NCBI GenBank assembly: GCA_030407085.1
Contig: CM059584.1
Coordinates: 145,504,001 to 145,568,000 of the forward strand
DNA: 64,000 bases
Origin: Trichopria drosophilae
Lineage: Eukaryota > Arthropoda > Insecta > Hymenoptera > Diapriidae
Direction of reading: 5' to 3'
Shown here piece after piece: positions 1-12,100 of the stretch; position 1 is the first letter of the stretch; each line of letters opens with the position of its first letter. Below the pieces are notes generated by a model. That model was not told the origin of the DNA. It did not search any database and saw only the letters and a list, made by a program, of their open reading frames with translations. A program made the translations under genes and the position numbers.

Positions 1-311
1 TGACATATTGATTTTAGAATTAAGCGTGCCAGAGTTTTTAAAGTGCACATTCTACAAAAGCGTTTTTTACCGCGGCTGACCGCGCATATATATTTTAGAC
101 TGCCTCAATTAACCTCTACTTTTTTTTTTAATACAATCTGAAATTTTAGTAAATGGTATTATTAAGAATATCCCAAAAAAGGAAAACGAATTAAATATGT
201 TTTATTTCGGTTTCTTGACCATTTTCATTGAAATTCTTTCGTTCTAATCCGACATAATACGTGAATAGAAATAAACATAACCTAAAACATTGACTAGCAG
301 TTTTTTTACAT

Positions 312-489
312 CCCAGTAAACGAAAACGAATAGAAAGTTAAAAATACGAATTGAAATGAATTCAAGTGAATTAAAATGAATTAAAAAGTGGATTCAATTA
401 ATCATTTTCCTGCGTTTTAATTCATTTTAATTCACTTGAATTCATTTCAATTCGTATTTTTAACTTTCTATTCGTTTTCGTTTACTGGG
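312..489. repeat. Perfect 75-bp inverted repeat (hairpin)
   Basis: 312-386 and 415-489 are perfect reverse complements with a 28-bp loop. The outer ends read CCCAGTAAACG and CGTTTACTGGG. Copy B has the same structure at 5582-5761, with a few changes in its right arm. The end sequence resembles the CCCAGCAA ends seen near 55.2 and 56.2 kb, so this may be a very small foldback-type element. It has no coding capacity. Confidence 0.9.
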
Positions 490-767
490 CTGGGAACACG
501 AACTAAAATGTAATCAATTTCACCGAAACTAAGTACATAATAATAATATATGTGAAGGTAAATAATGCCTGTCATGAACGTAACATTTGTTTTTCTTTTT
601 TCTTTAGGTATAATAAAAATAGTTATTTTTGTAACAAGGCCGTAAAACTCCATTTTACGCCTCGACAATAAACCCCGAGGGACGGTGAAGCCTTTGTTTT
701 TTTTATGCAGGTGGCGGAAAATATTTTATATACTCCAGAATTGATAAAAATGTCCGAAATATCTTTA

Positions 768-2082
768 AATATCTCATTAACGCCCAAATGCACAGAAAAT
801 TTATACCAACTTCAACGCTGATTTCCAGTATGAAATAAATTTCGAAAAAATCAAACTTACCAAATTCTACCATTTTCGGGGTCCCTCTTTCGAGTGGTGA
901 AGAGAAAATTGTAAAAAATTCAAAAATTATCTATGATTTTAGCATATATAATAAAAAACAAGTTTTTTTCAGGACGCATTTCTTATAAATATCGAGTTTT
1001 CGATACTATATCGTGCTTTGAAAGAGCTAAAATATATTAGAAGCGTGCACTCGATAGTTGTATTTAAAAACTACACTGGTATATATTTTAAATTTTGCGA
1101 TGTTAAATCCAAAATGGCCACCGCAGCAACGAATTTTTATTTAAAATTGAAAAATTCTTTTCTTCAAAACCATACACTTTAGCGAAAATGTTCTAAGGAC
1201 AATTTTATTTTAGAGTGAGTCATAGAACACCCTCGAATTTTTTCGAAATGTATTGTTACAATTTAAAATTTTTCGAAAATTCGAAAAACCTAAATTTTGT
1301 AAAATGTCAGTTGAAAAATCTAAAATCATCATTCTTCATCCAATTTTATGACATTTTTGTTCTGTGGAAATTTTCTCTAAAGCTTATAGTTATCAAGAAA
1401 ATAAATTATTGGTCTAGATATATAGAAAAGTTTAGTAATTTGATTTCTGGAAAAATATACAATTTAGAGAAAATTTACACACAACAAAAATGTCTTAGAA
1501 TTGGTTGAAGAGTGCCCTACAATTTTTTTAGATTTTTCAACTAAAATTTTGCAAAGTTTAGGTTTTTCAAATTTTCGAAAAATTAAAAATTGTAACAATA
1601 CATCTCGAAAAAATTCGAGGGTATTCTTTGACTCATTCTAAACAAAATTGTCCTTAGAAATTTTTCTCTAAAGTGTATGGTTTTGAAGAAAAAATTGTTA
1701 AATTTTAAATAGAAATTTGTTGCTGCGGTGCCCATTTTGGATTTAACATCGCAAAATTTAAAATGTATACCAGTGTAGTTTTTAAGTACAACTATCGAGT
1801 GCACGCTTTTAATATATTTTAGCTCATTCGAAGCACGATATTGTATCCAAAACTCGATATTTGTAAGAAATGCGTCCTGAAAAAACTTGTTTTTTATTAT
1901 ATATGCTAAAATCATAGATAATTTTTGAATTTTTTACAATTTTCTCTTCACCACTCGAAAAAGCGACCCCGAAAATGGTAGAATCTGGTAAGTTTGATTT
2001 TTTCGAAATTTATTTCATACTGGAAATCAGCGTTGAAGTTGGTATAAATTATCTGTGCATTTGGGCGTTAATGGGATATGCT
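768..2082. repeat. Long foldback: ~560-bp inverted arms with ~200-bp loop
   Basis: The arms (about 768-1327 and 1528-2082) are imperfect reverse complements over more than 500 bp. The outer ends share CATTAACGCCCAAATGCACA and its complement. Matched blocks include GGTGAAGAG and the purine/pyrimidine stretches around AACAAGTTTTT. The ORFs of up to 110 residues in the arms show no recognisable protein. Transcription through it would give a long double-stranded RNA. I could not define a target-site duplication or a transposon family. Confidence 0.85.
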
Positions 2083-3904
2083 AAAAAATGTTCAAATTAA
2101 TAACATTTAACAGGTCTCGAAAGCATCTTTTTTTACCTCATAAAATTAACCAAAAATTTGTAATGTAATTAAAATAAATAATTATTTTTAATTTTTAATT
2201 ACTTGGAGAATCCAATTTTAACGAATTCCGATTATCTGAATTTTTGTAAGTAAAATGTCGATTAAGAATTGTTTCAATTTTTATTTTAATTCTTGTATAT
2301 TTTTTTGAATATCAGAGACTCCCTCGAGTATCGAGTTCTACGGTTTCGGTAATACCGTAATGTCCGTAATATTATACGTATAGGTACATATTCACATGTA
2401 ATACGTTTTTTTCTATGCTGCAGATCGTGAAGGGAAAGGCGAATCAAAATACTTCTTTTTAAAAATACATGCACAGCTTAAAATTCAATGTATTTTTTAA
2501 TGCAGCGGCAAAAAAGAGAAAAAAACGGTTAAATAACGTAAACATTTATTTACAAAAGACCATGATTCGTCTCAGATTTATAATCGATAACAATGGAGAA
2601 TATTTTTTCAGTTTCTCCGTATTTTTCATATGATTAACATCCTAATATCGCATTTTAAAAATATACTTTGAAAAATGTTTTTTAAAAAATAGCCGCTGTT
2701 CGGGAATTGGAATGATTTCGACAGATGGCGCTTAAAAATATATAAACCATCTTGAAATGATTAATTAAAGCATTATATCACCAGTTGTCATTGCAGGGGA
2801 CAAGTCGCCAAATTCAAATTATTATTTGCAGAACATTTTTATTTTGATTCTTTCTACCTTGTATAAATAAATAAATAAAATGTTCAGAACATTGAGAGAA
2901 TCTGAACTAGACATTTTAGATTTTAGTAAAGCTATATTTTATTCGATTTGCGTTGTGTTTAAAAAAAATGTATGTATTCCAGCTTGAATAAATTTCTTGA
3001 ATATTAAAGTATTTGTGTCTTAAATTTTTGTTTTCCAATCTAAATTTGACAGTAGGTGTATATCATATGTTCTTCCATTTTGAATTTGTAGAAATTGACC
3101 AAAGCATTTACCAATGTATAGTATACATGAAATCTGATTGACGAAATTTATATTATAAAAAATGTATACTTTCAATTAAAAATCAAATTACTAAAAATAA
3201 TATTAAACAAAGAGCAAGAATGTTTTTAAAACACAAAACAGATTTCTTTTTAATACAGTTTTTCGAATACATTCATTTTATTAAGCACTCTTTTTTAAAT
3301 CGTGCCATTTTAATTTCAATGTTTTCTTTAAAACGTGACGTTATAAAGGCAGTGTCATAAACTTGATAAAAAATTGTTTGTTATTTTTGTTTAAGATCAA
3401 AATTAAGTTTGCTATACAGTGTAGACAGCTCAGTAACTCAATAAACGAGGTGATATTGACACGGTATTCACTTTTAAATTAAATATCGATTTTTCAATGT
3501 AAAACACTTTTACTGTGCTCGTGAATCAAATCTTCATACAAATTAAAAAAGAGTTTTTAATTATCAAACGTAAAAAAATTAATTCACGAGCGAAATTTAG
3601 CAAACAAAAATTACTACCTATTCAAGTATTTTGAATTTTATATAGATTAATATATTTCTTTTTCATGAACGTAAACATACTATTGTTTAGATGATGAATA
3701 ATTTTAAGCTTATATGACGATTAATGTATTTAATATCTTAATTGTTTAATAATTAATAAGATTTTGAAATATTAAAGTTTGTAATTTACGCTTGTTAGAA
3801 ATTGTATTATTTTTGTTTTGTTTTATGCTTTGTATATAGTGAATGTTTGGTTTATTAACGTTTAATTTCTTTGACCTGTCATTATTTATTGTACGGATTT
3901 GGAT

Positions 3905-4405
3905 CCCCCCCCACCCCCCCCCCCCCCCACCCCCCCCCCCCCCCACCCCCCCCCCCCCCCACCCCCCCCCCCCCCCACCCCCCCCCCCCCCCACCCCCCC
4001 CCCCCCCCACCCCCCCCCCCCCCCACCCCCCCCCCCCCCCACCCCCCCCCCCCCCCACCCCCCCCCCCCCCCACCCCCCCCCCCCCCCACCCCCCCCCCC
4101 CCCCACCCCCCCCCCCCCCCACCCCCCCCCCCCCCCACCCCCCCCCCCCCCCACCCCCCCCCCCCCCCACCCCCCCCCCCCCCCACCCCCCCCCCCCCCC
4201 ACCCCCCCCCCCCCCCACCCCCCCCCCCCCCCACCCCCCCCCCCCCCCACCCCCCCCCCCCCCCACCCCCCCCCCCCCCCACCCCCCCCCCCCCCCACCC
4301 CCCCCCCCCCCCACCCCCCCCCCCCCCCACCCCCCCCCCCCCCCACCCCCCCCCCCCCCCACCCCCCCCCCCCCCCACCCCCCCCCCCCCCCACCCCCCC
4401 CCCCA
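3905..4405. repeat. (C15A)n minisatellite, 16-bp period, ~31 units
   Basis: After 8 cytosines an A appears at 3913 and then at every sixteenth base up to 4393 (31 As), with a final short unit ending at A 4405. No unit deviates. Because 16 is not a multiple of 3, all frames are open: proline-rich with Thr and His on the plus strand, glycine-rich with Trp and Val on the minus strand. These ORFs are by-products of the repeat. The complementary G15T strand could form G-quadruplexes. The array is absent at the matching point of copy B (9174/9175). Confidence 0.97.
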
Positions 4406-5268
4406 CTTAACATGAAACGATTTTAATCTTCTTTTATAAACGGCTTGTCACTCTACCCGGTAGAGAAGGCTTTGCATTAAAAAACAATTGAAATTTTAAT
4501 AACATACGATTAAAGCAACAATTTCCCAATTGGAATTGAATCCCTTGATGTTGCCATAAAGGTTTAATGACCATAATTCGAAATTGGTTATCGTAAAGTT
4601 GAAATCACATTTAATGCATGTTTGATGTAACGAGCCATTTTCCTATCGTTTTGAATTGACATAAAAGGTGGATTATGTGGTTTCAAAACATTCTATGAGT
4701 TACAAAAATTGAAATCAAATTTCAATGAAATTTATTGGAAATATAGATTTACATATTTTTTGAATACTAATCTAATGAAATAGCCAGTTTAAGAAGGTTT
4801 TTCACTAAGAAACAAATTAAACAATGATGACAAAAAAGGGATTGAAAGTAGCTAATTTTCATGATATTAGAATCCTTGATTTTGGCCAATCTTTTCATTG
4901 AAATTTTCGTTACCTTTTTAATGCTAGTTTTCATTACAAATTTCAAATCATTCTTATATGCACTTCCTTCTTAGTCTGGGGCACTGATAAGTAGGGCCTA
5001 GTTTTTCTTAATACTTCATTTTTATTTATATTTTTTTTTTATTAGTTTTCTTTATTTTATTATTACTCAACTACTATCTCATCACATATATGGTTTACAT
5101 GGGTTGACCAATTTATTATATTTTTAAATAAATTCTGAATTTGCCTTTTTGAATGAGTTTTCGCTTATTGGGATTATATTGTCAAATCGGTACATAATGT
5201 ATAAAATAATTGTTTCGGAGTGGCCCATGTACTTAATACCGTTACGTATTGCCGGTGCGTGATGCGTG
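4406..5268. other. Spacer between the two duplicated segments, no gene seen
   Basis: AT-rich sequence with no partner elsewhere in the window and no coding signal. It may match the sequence just left of this window if the duplication is a true tandem array. Confidence 0.6.
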
Positions 5269-8200
5269 TGACATATTGATTTTAGAATTAAGCGTGCCAG
5301 AGTTTTTAAAGTGCACATTCTACAAAAGCGTTTTTTACCGCGGCTGACCGCGCATATATATTTTAGCACTGCCTCAATTAACCTCTACTTTTTTTTTTAA
5401 TACAATCTGAAATTTTAGTAAATGGTATTTATTAAGAATATCCCAAAAAAGGAAAACGAATTAAATATGTTTTATTTCGGGTTCTTGACCATTTTCATTG
5501 AAATTCTTTCGTTCTAATCCGACATAATACGTGAATAGAAATAAACATAACCTAAAACATTGACTAGCAGTTTTTTTACATCCCAGTAAACGAAAACGAA
5601 TAGAAAGTTAAAAATACGAATTGAAATGAATTCAAGTGAATTAAAATGAATTAAAAAGTGGTTTCAATTAAATCATTTTCCTGCGTTTTAATTCATTTTG
5701 ATTCACTTGATTCCATTTTCAATTCGTATTTTTAACGTTCTATTCGTTTTCGTTTACTGGGCTGGGAACACGAACTAAAATGTAATCAATTTCACCGAAA
5801 CTAAGTACATAATAATAATATATGTGAGGTAAATAATGCCTGTCATGAAACGTAACATTTGTTTTTCTTTTTTCTTTAGGTATAATAAAAATAGTTATTT
5901 TTGTAACAAGGCCGTAAAACTCCATTTTACGCCTCGACAATAAACCCCGAGGGACGGTGAAGCCATTGTTTTTTTTATGCAGGTGGCGGAAAATATTTTA
6001 TATACTCCAGAATTGATAAAAATGTCCGAAATATCTTTAAATATCTCATTAACGCCCAAATGCACAGAAAATTTATACCAACTTCAACGCTGATTTCCAG
6101 TATGAAATAAATTTCGAAAAAATCAAACTTACCAAATTCTACCATTTTCGGGGTCCCTCTTTCGAGTGGTGAAGAGAAAATTGTAAAAAATTCAAAAATT
6201 ATCTATGATTTTAGCATAAATAATAAAAAAACAAGTTTTTTTCAGGACGCATTTCTTATAAATATCGAGTTTTCGATACTATATCGTGCTTTGAAAGAGC
6301 TAAAATATATTAGAAGCGTGCACTCGATAGTTGTATTTAAAAACTACACTGGTATAATATTTTAAATTTTGCGATGTTAAATCCAAAATGGCCACCGCAG
6401 CAACGAATTTTTATTTAAAATTGAAAAATTCTTTTCTTCAAAACCATACACTTAGCGAAAATGTTCTAAGGACAATTTTATTTTAGAGTGAGTCATAGAA
6501 CACCCTCGAATTTTTTCGAAATGTATTGTTACAATTTAAAATTTTTCGAAAATTCGAAAAACCTAAATTTGTAAAATGTCAGTTGAAAAATCTAAAATCA
6601 TCATTCTTCATCCAATTTTATGACATTTTTGTTCTGGGAAAATTTTCTCTAAAGCTTATAGTTTATCAAGAAAATAAATTAATTGGTCTAGATATATAGA
6701 AAAAGTTTAGTAATTTGATTTCTGGAAAAATATACAATTTAGAGAAAATTTACACACAACAAAAATGTCTTAGAATTGGTTGAAGAGTGCCCTACAATTT
6801 TTTTAGATTTTTCAACTAAAATTTTGCAAAGTTTAGGTTTTTCAAATTTTCGAAAAATTAAAAATTGTAACAATACATCTCGAAAAAATTCGAGGGTATT
6901 CTTTGACTCATTCTAAACAAAATTGTCCTTAGAAATTTTTCTCTAAAGTGTATGGTTTTGAAGAAAAAATTGTTAAATTTTAAATAGAAATTTGTTGCTG
7001 CGGTGCCCATTTTGGATTTAACATCGCAAAATTTAAAATGTATACCAGTGTAGTTTTTAAGTACAACTATCGAGTGCACGCTTTTAATATATTTTAGCTC
7101 ATTCGAAGCACGATATTGTATCCAAAACTCGATATTTGTAAGAAATGCGTCCTGAAAAAAACTTGTTTTTTATTATATATGCTAAAATCATAGATAATTT
7201 TTGAATTTTTTACAATTTTCTCTTCACCACTCGAAAAAGCGACCCCGAAAATGGTAGAATCTGGTAAGTTTGATTTTTTCGAAATTTATTTCATACTGGA
7301 AATCAGCGTTGAAGTTGGTATAAATTTTCTGTGCATTTGGGCGTTAATGGGATATGCTAAAAAATGTTCAAATTAATAACATTTAACAGGTCTCGAAAGC
7401 ATCTTTTTTTACCTCATAAAATTAACCAAAAATTTGTAATGTAATTAAAATAAATAATTATTTTTAATTTTTAATTACTTGGAGAATCCAATTTTAACGA
7501 ATTCCGATTATCTGAATTTTTGTAAGTAAAATGTCGATTAAGAATTGTTTCAATTTTTATTTTAATTCTTGTATATTTTTTTGAATATCAGAGACTCCCT
7601 CGAGTATCGAGTTCTACGGTTTCGGTAATACCGTAATGTCCGTAATATTATACGTATAGGTACATATTCACGTGTAATACGTTTTTTTCTATGCTGCAGA
7701 TCGTGAAGGGAAAGGCGAATCAAAATACTTCTTTTTAAAAATACATGCACAGCTTAAAATTCAATGTATTTTTTAATGCAGCGGCAAAAAAGAGAAAAAA
7801 AACGGTTAAATAACGTAAACATTTATTTACAAAAGACCATGATTCGTCTCAGAGTTATAATGGATAACAATGGAGAACATTTTTTCAGTTTCTCCGTATT
7901 TTTCATATGATTAACATCTTAATATCGCATTTTAAAAATATACTTTGAAAAATGTTTTTTAAAAAATAGCCGCTGTTCGGGAATTGGAATTATTTCGACA
8001 GATGGCGCTTGAAAATATATCAACGATCTTGAAATATTTAATTAAAGCAACTACCAACAGTTGTCATTGCAGGGCATAAGTCGCCAAATTCAAATTATTT
8101 GCAGAACATTTTTATTTTGATTCTATCTACCTTGTGTAAATAAATAAATAAAATGTTCAGAACATTGAGAGAATCTGAACTAGACATTTTAGATTTTAGT

Positions 8201-9174
8201 AAAGCTATATTTTATTCGATTTGCGTTGTGTTTAAAAAAAATGTATGTATTCCAGCTTGAATAAATTTCTTGAATATTAAAGTATTTGTGAATTAAATTT
8301 TTGTTTTCTAATCTAAATTTGACAGTAGGTGTATATCATATGTCCTTCTATTTTGAATTTGTAGAAATTGACCAAAGCATTTACCAATGTATAGTATACA
8401 TGAAATCTGATTGACGAAATTTATATTATAAAAAATGTATACTTTCAATTAAAAATCAAATTACTAAAAATAATATTAATCAAAGAGCAAGAATGTTTTT
8501 AAAACACAAAACAGATTTCTTTTTAATACAGTTTTTCGAATACATTCATTTTATTAAGCACTCTTTTTTAAATCGTGCCATTTTAATTTCAATGTTTTCT
8601 TTAAAACGTGACGTTATAAAGGCAGTGTCATAAACTTGATAAAAAATTGTTTGTTATTTTTGTTTAAGATCAAAATTAAGTTTGCTATACAGTGTAGACA
8701 GCTCAGTAACTCAATAAACGAGGTGATATTGACACGGTATTCACTTTTAAATTAAATATCGATTTTTCAATGTAAAACACTTTTACTGTGCTCGTGAATC
8801 AAATCTTCATACAAATTAAAAAAGAGTTTTTAATTATCAAACGTAAAAAAATTAATTCACGAGCGAAATTTAGCAAACAAAAATTACTACCTATTCAAGT
8901 ATTTTGAATTTTATATAGATTAATATATTTCTTTTTCATGAACGTAACATACTATTGTTTAGATGATGAATAATTTTAAGCTTATATGACGATTAATGTA
9001 TTTAATATCTTAATTGTTTAATAATTAATAAGATTTTGAAATATTAAAGTTTGTAATTTACGCTTGTTAGAAATTGTATTATTTTTGTTTTGTTTTATGC
9101 TTTGTATATAGTGAATGTTTGGTTTATTAACGTTTAATTTCTTTGACCTGTCATTATTATTGTACGATTTGGAT
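5269..9174. repeat. Right copy (B) of the 3.9-kb duplicated segment
   Basis: It begins TGACATATTGATTTTAGAAT exactly as position 1 does and follows copy A to GGAT at 9171-9174. It then continues into ACGGACAAAG, with no C-rich array. The 75-bp hairpin recurs at 5582-5761 and the long foldback at about 6039-7357. The offset is 5268 at the start and 5270 at the end, so insertions and deletions nearly cancel. Short ORFs at 5740-5940, 6858-7079 and 7562-7750 repeat those of copy A and are not recognisable proteins. Confidence 0.95.
6039..7357. repeat. Long foldback in copy B
   Basis: Second copy of the foldback at 768-2082, with the same arm order and outer ends. Both arms are retained at similar length, so the inverted structure predates the duplication. 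Confidence 0.85.
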
Positions 9175-12100
9175 ACGGACAAAGAGAAATTATTATTAAT
9201 AATCTGTCTAGTAAAAATCCTCCAAACAGGTATTAAATACGTGGTTAAATATATTTGTTAAATAAATTTGTTGTTTTCTATATTAGATTTAAAAAATTAT
9301 GACATTAACTTCAAATTACAATTGCAAAATCTACTTCTATTTACTCGCATTTTTTAAAGTTTATTTTTGTTAGATTCGAAACTTTATTCGTATTAAATAC
9401 GTTGGTTTATTTTATAAAATATATTAAAAATCTTTTTTTATAAATTGAGGTCCATTTTATTGTTGAATAATAACTTTGACTATTGGTTACTACTGGATAC
9501 TAAGTTTTTAAATATCTCATAGTAAATTTTACTAAATAAATGTTGACAATTTCGATATTGTAACTATTGTTACATTTTTCTAACGGGTATTAGCATTTTA
9601 ATTTTTTTTACATTTTAAAAGAATATTTTTTTAAGGTCAGGGAATATTTTTTGAAAAATCGGCATTTAAATGTAGATAAAAATGTAGTCGAATATTTTTT
9701 TAATTAAAAATAAACTTTATGCACGTTTGGCAGAAAAAATATATTGTAATAATAAAATAATGATAAGGGTTCGGCTTTGTCCTACAAAGTTGGTTGCTGT
9801 TGATTCTACATAAAAACACCGTGTAATTATATTGTAATAATCTTTCAAAAATATTACAAAAATTTATTAAAAAAGTAAATATCCAAAAAAATCCAAGTAA
9901 ATTATCCAAAGTTTGGATTTTGAGAAACTTTCAAACGCTTTTTACTGACCGCCATATTTCATCTATTGCCGAATTTCCTGAATGGTTGAAAAAGTTTCTT
10001 AACATTTGAACGTTTGATAAATTTCAAAGATTTTCCTTGAAACAATTTTTGTATAACTTATTATTTTTATTTTGTACTTGTCGAATAATTTAAACTTTTT
10101 CTCGGATATTTTGAGTAATTAATTTTGACAAAATATTTAGTACAGACGATTATTATAAAATTTCACAAAAGTTGAAACATTTGGCAACATTCATAACAAT
10201 AGTAAAGTCATTGATGAAAATCTTTCGAAATGTGACCATTCAGCCAAAAATTTCGAAATCCAGAGTCGTTCAAGCGGAAATATCTGAATGAAATGTTTAA
10301 TCGATAAAAAGTGCCTCTTAATAGGTCGTCAATGGGGAAAAAAGTCGTTATCACGTGCGTGCATCAAGTAGTATTTCCATTTCATTCATCGAAATTATCA
10401 TGAATGACCCGAGTGAATTGCGTCGGATTAGAGGCCAAATAATGGTGGGGGTAACAACGACGTGTTTTTCCGCCATCTTGCGGCGCACTTCCGTAAATTC
10501 TGAAGGTGATTTATGAAATTTAAAAAAAAAGGTATATGTGCGCGTATTGCACATGTGTATAGCCATTTTGCCGTACGTCCGACGTAAGAGATGCCGCGTC
10601 TATAATTAGTCTTTCTGATATCCGACTGCCGCCTCCATTCACAGACTCTTCTCGTACAATCTTGCATCCGCTCCCTGAAGTCACTTTAATAATATAGCTG
10701 ATAATTTTTTATCGATTATTTTTGCAATAATTTTAAATACATCTAAAAAAAATTTGTCGAATTATACATTATAGAAAAATGGTGAATACAGGTTTCTTCC
10801 ATTCATGAAAGATTGAAATGTCATATAGAATATTTGTAAAATTTTATTTCCAATGAATCTACTTATTTATTATCCTTTTTTATTACACATAAATAACAAG
10901 TTTTGACATTAAATAAACGGTAAGCATTGTTAGAACAAAAAATGCTCCAGAATTTAATAGGAATACAATTTAAGGCTAACGAGGGTTAATATTTATTTTT
11001 TCGCAACAATTTAGTAATTATTTTTTAGGTTACCTGTTGGTCGACAACATTTCGGAAATTCTTAGCTATTTAAAGAGCTTCAAAAAAATATGGCGCTTTT
11101 GTGCTTTTAAAGATGTCGTTCAAAGTTATTTAAAAATTATGTTCTGCTCCCGTATGATTAACACTTTTGTCCTCTAATATCCGGACATCTTATGACGTCA
11201 TAACATAAAATTTGTCTATAAGAAGAAATTACGTTACCTGCATTACTTTGCAAAATTGCATGCAGAAAACTAATCTTAATTTAAAATCAGACTTTCATAT
11301 TACAAAAATTTATTTTCCTTTATATTTCGGTATATATGAATTTTAATAATTAGCCAATAAAAGCAACATTTATAAAAATATTCTCAATTTCTTTTAAGGT
11401 ACGAAATAATGAGAAATAACGTTTACAATATTAAACTAAAAAACAATTCATATATATTCATATATAATAAACATTGATTTAAAGAAAAATAAAAATTGTT
11501 TATTATTATTCCAACACTAATGTTTGTTTTTTACCATTATTATTGTAGCATTAACTAATATCACTGCTACATCTTTTATTTAATAAATACAATTTTTGTG
11601 TTATAAATTAAAAAAAAAATAAAATTAACCAACAATCATCAAGGTTCGAATTTAAAACAAATAGTATTCTCTATATTTTTATGTCTAAACTACCAATTAA
11701 TACGAAAAATAGTAGAAAAAAAATGAAGGGAATAAATTGCTTTTATACTTTCCTCATTATAATATCTATTTTTGTTTATTTCTAAAAATAAACAGCACTA
11801 ATTAAGATAAATAATGCACGAGCGTTTAATTGACGTTTTTTTTAACCGTTACAATAATAAACTACTTACAGCTTACAATTGTGCCTTTAAATAAAAATAT
11901 AATCATAACACTTTAGCCGACAAGATTTTTAAAAATACTAAATATTGTACTTCAAGAACTAGCAGTGTTTTGCAGCGAAATTAATTATTTGTAAGCGGTG
12001 AGTTATGTTTATTAAATTCTCTGCTTAGCTACTATGGCTTCTATATTTGTGCTACTCCAAATAAACATCTACGGTTTCTTTTAATTATAATGAAATGTTT

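Larger units (their letters stand above)
1..3904. repeat. Left copy (A) of a 3.9-kb duplicated segment
   Basis: This stretch matches 5269-9174 almost base for base, in the same orientation. Most differences are one-base insertions or deletions, but around 2740-2830 there is a cluster of true substitutions and a small deletion, so the copies are not simply one read duplicated. The copy probably continues left of the window. It breaks off after GGAT at 3901-3904, where the C-rich array begins, whereas copy B runs on into different sequence. No coding potential was recognised in it. It contains the hairpins described separately. It could be a real tandem duplication, two haplotypes left uncollapsed in an assembly, or two insertions of one large element. 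Confidence 0.95.

Noticed and set aside
3746..4426. ORFs of 174-210 residues rich in proline or glycine on both strands
   Set aside because: They exist in every frame because the 16-bp (C15A) repeat has no stop codons. There is no protein family and no conserved start.
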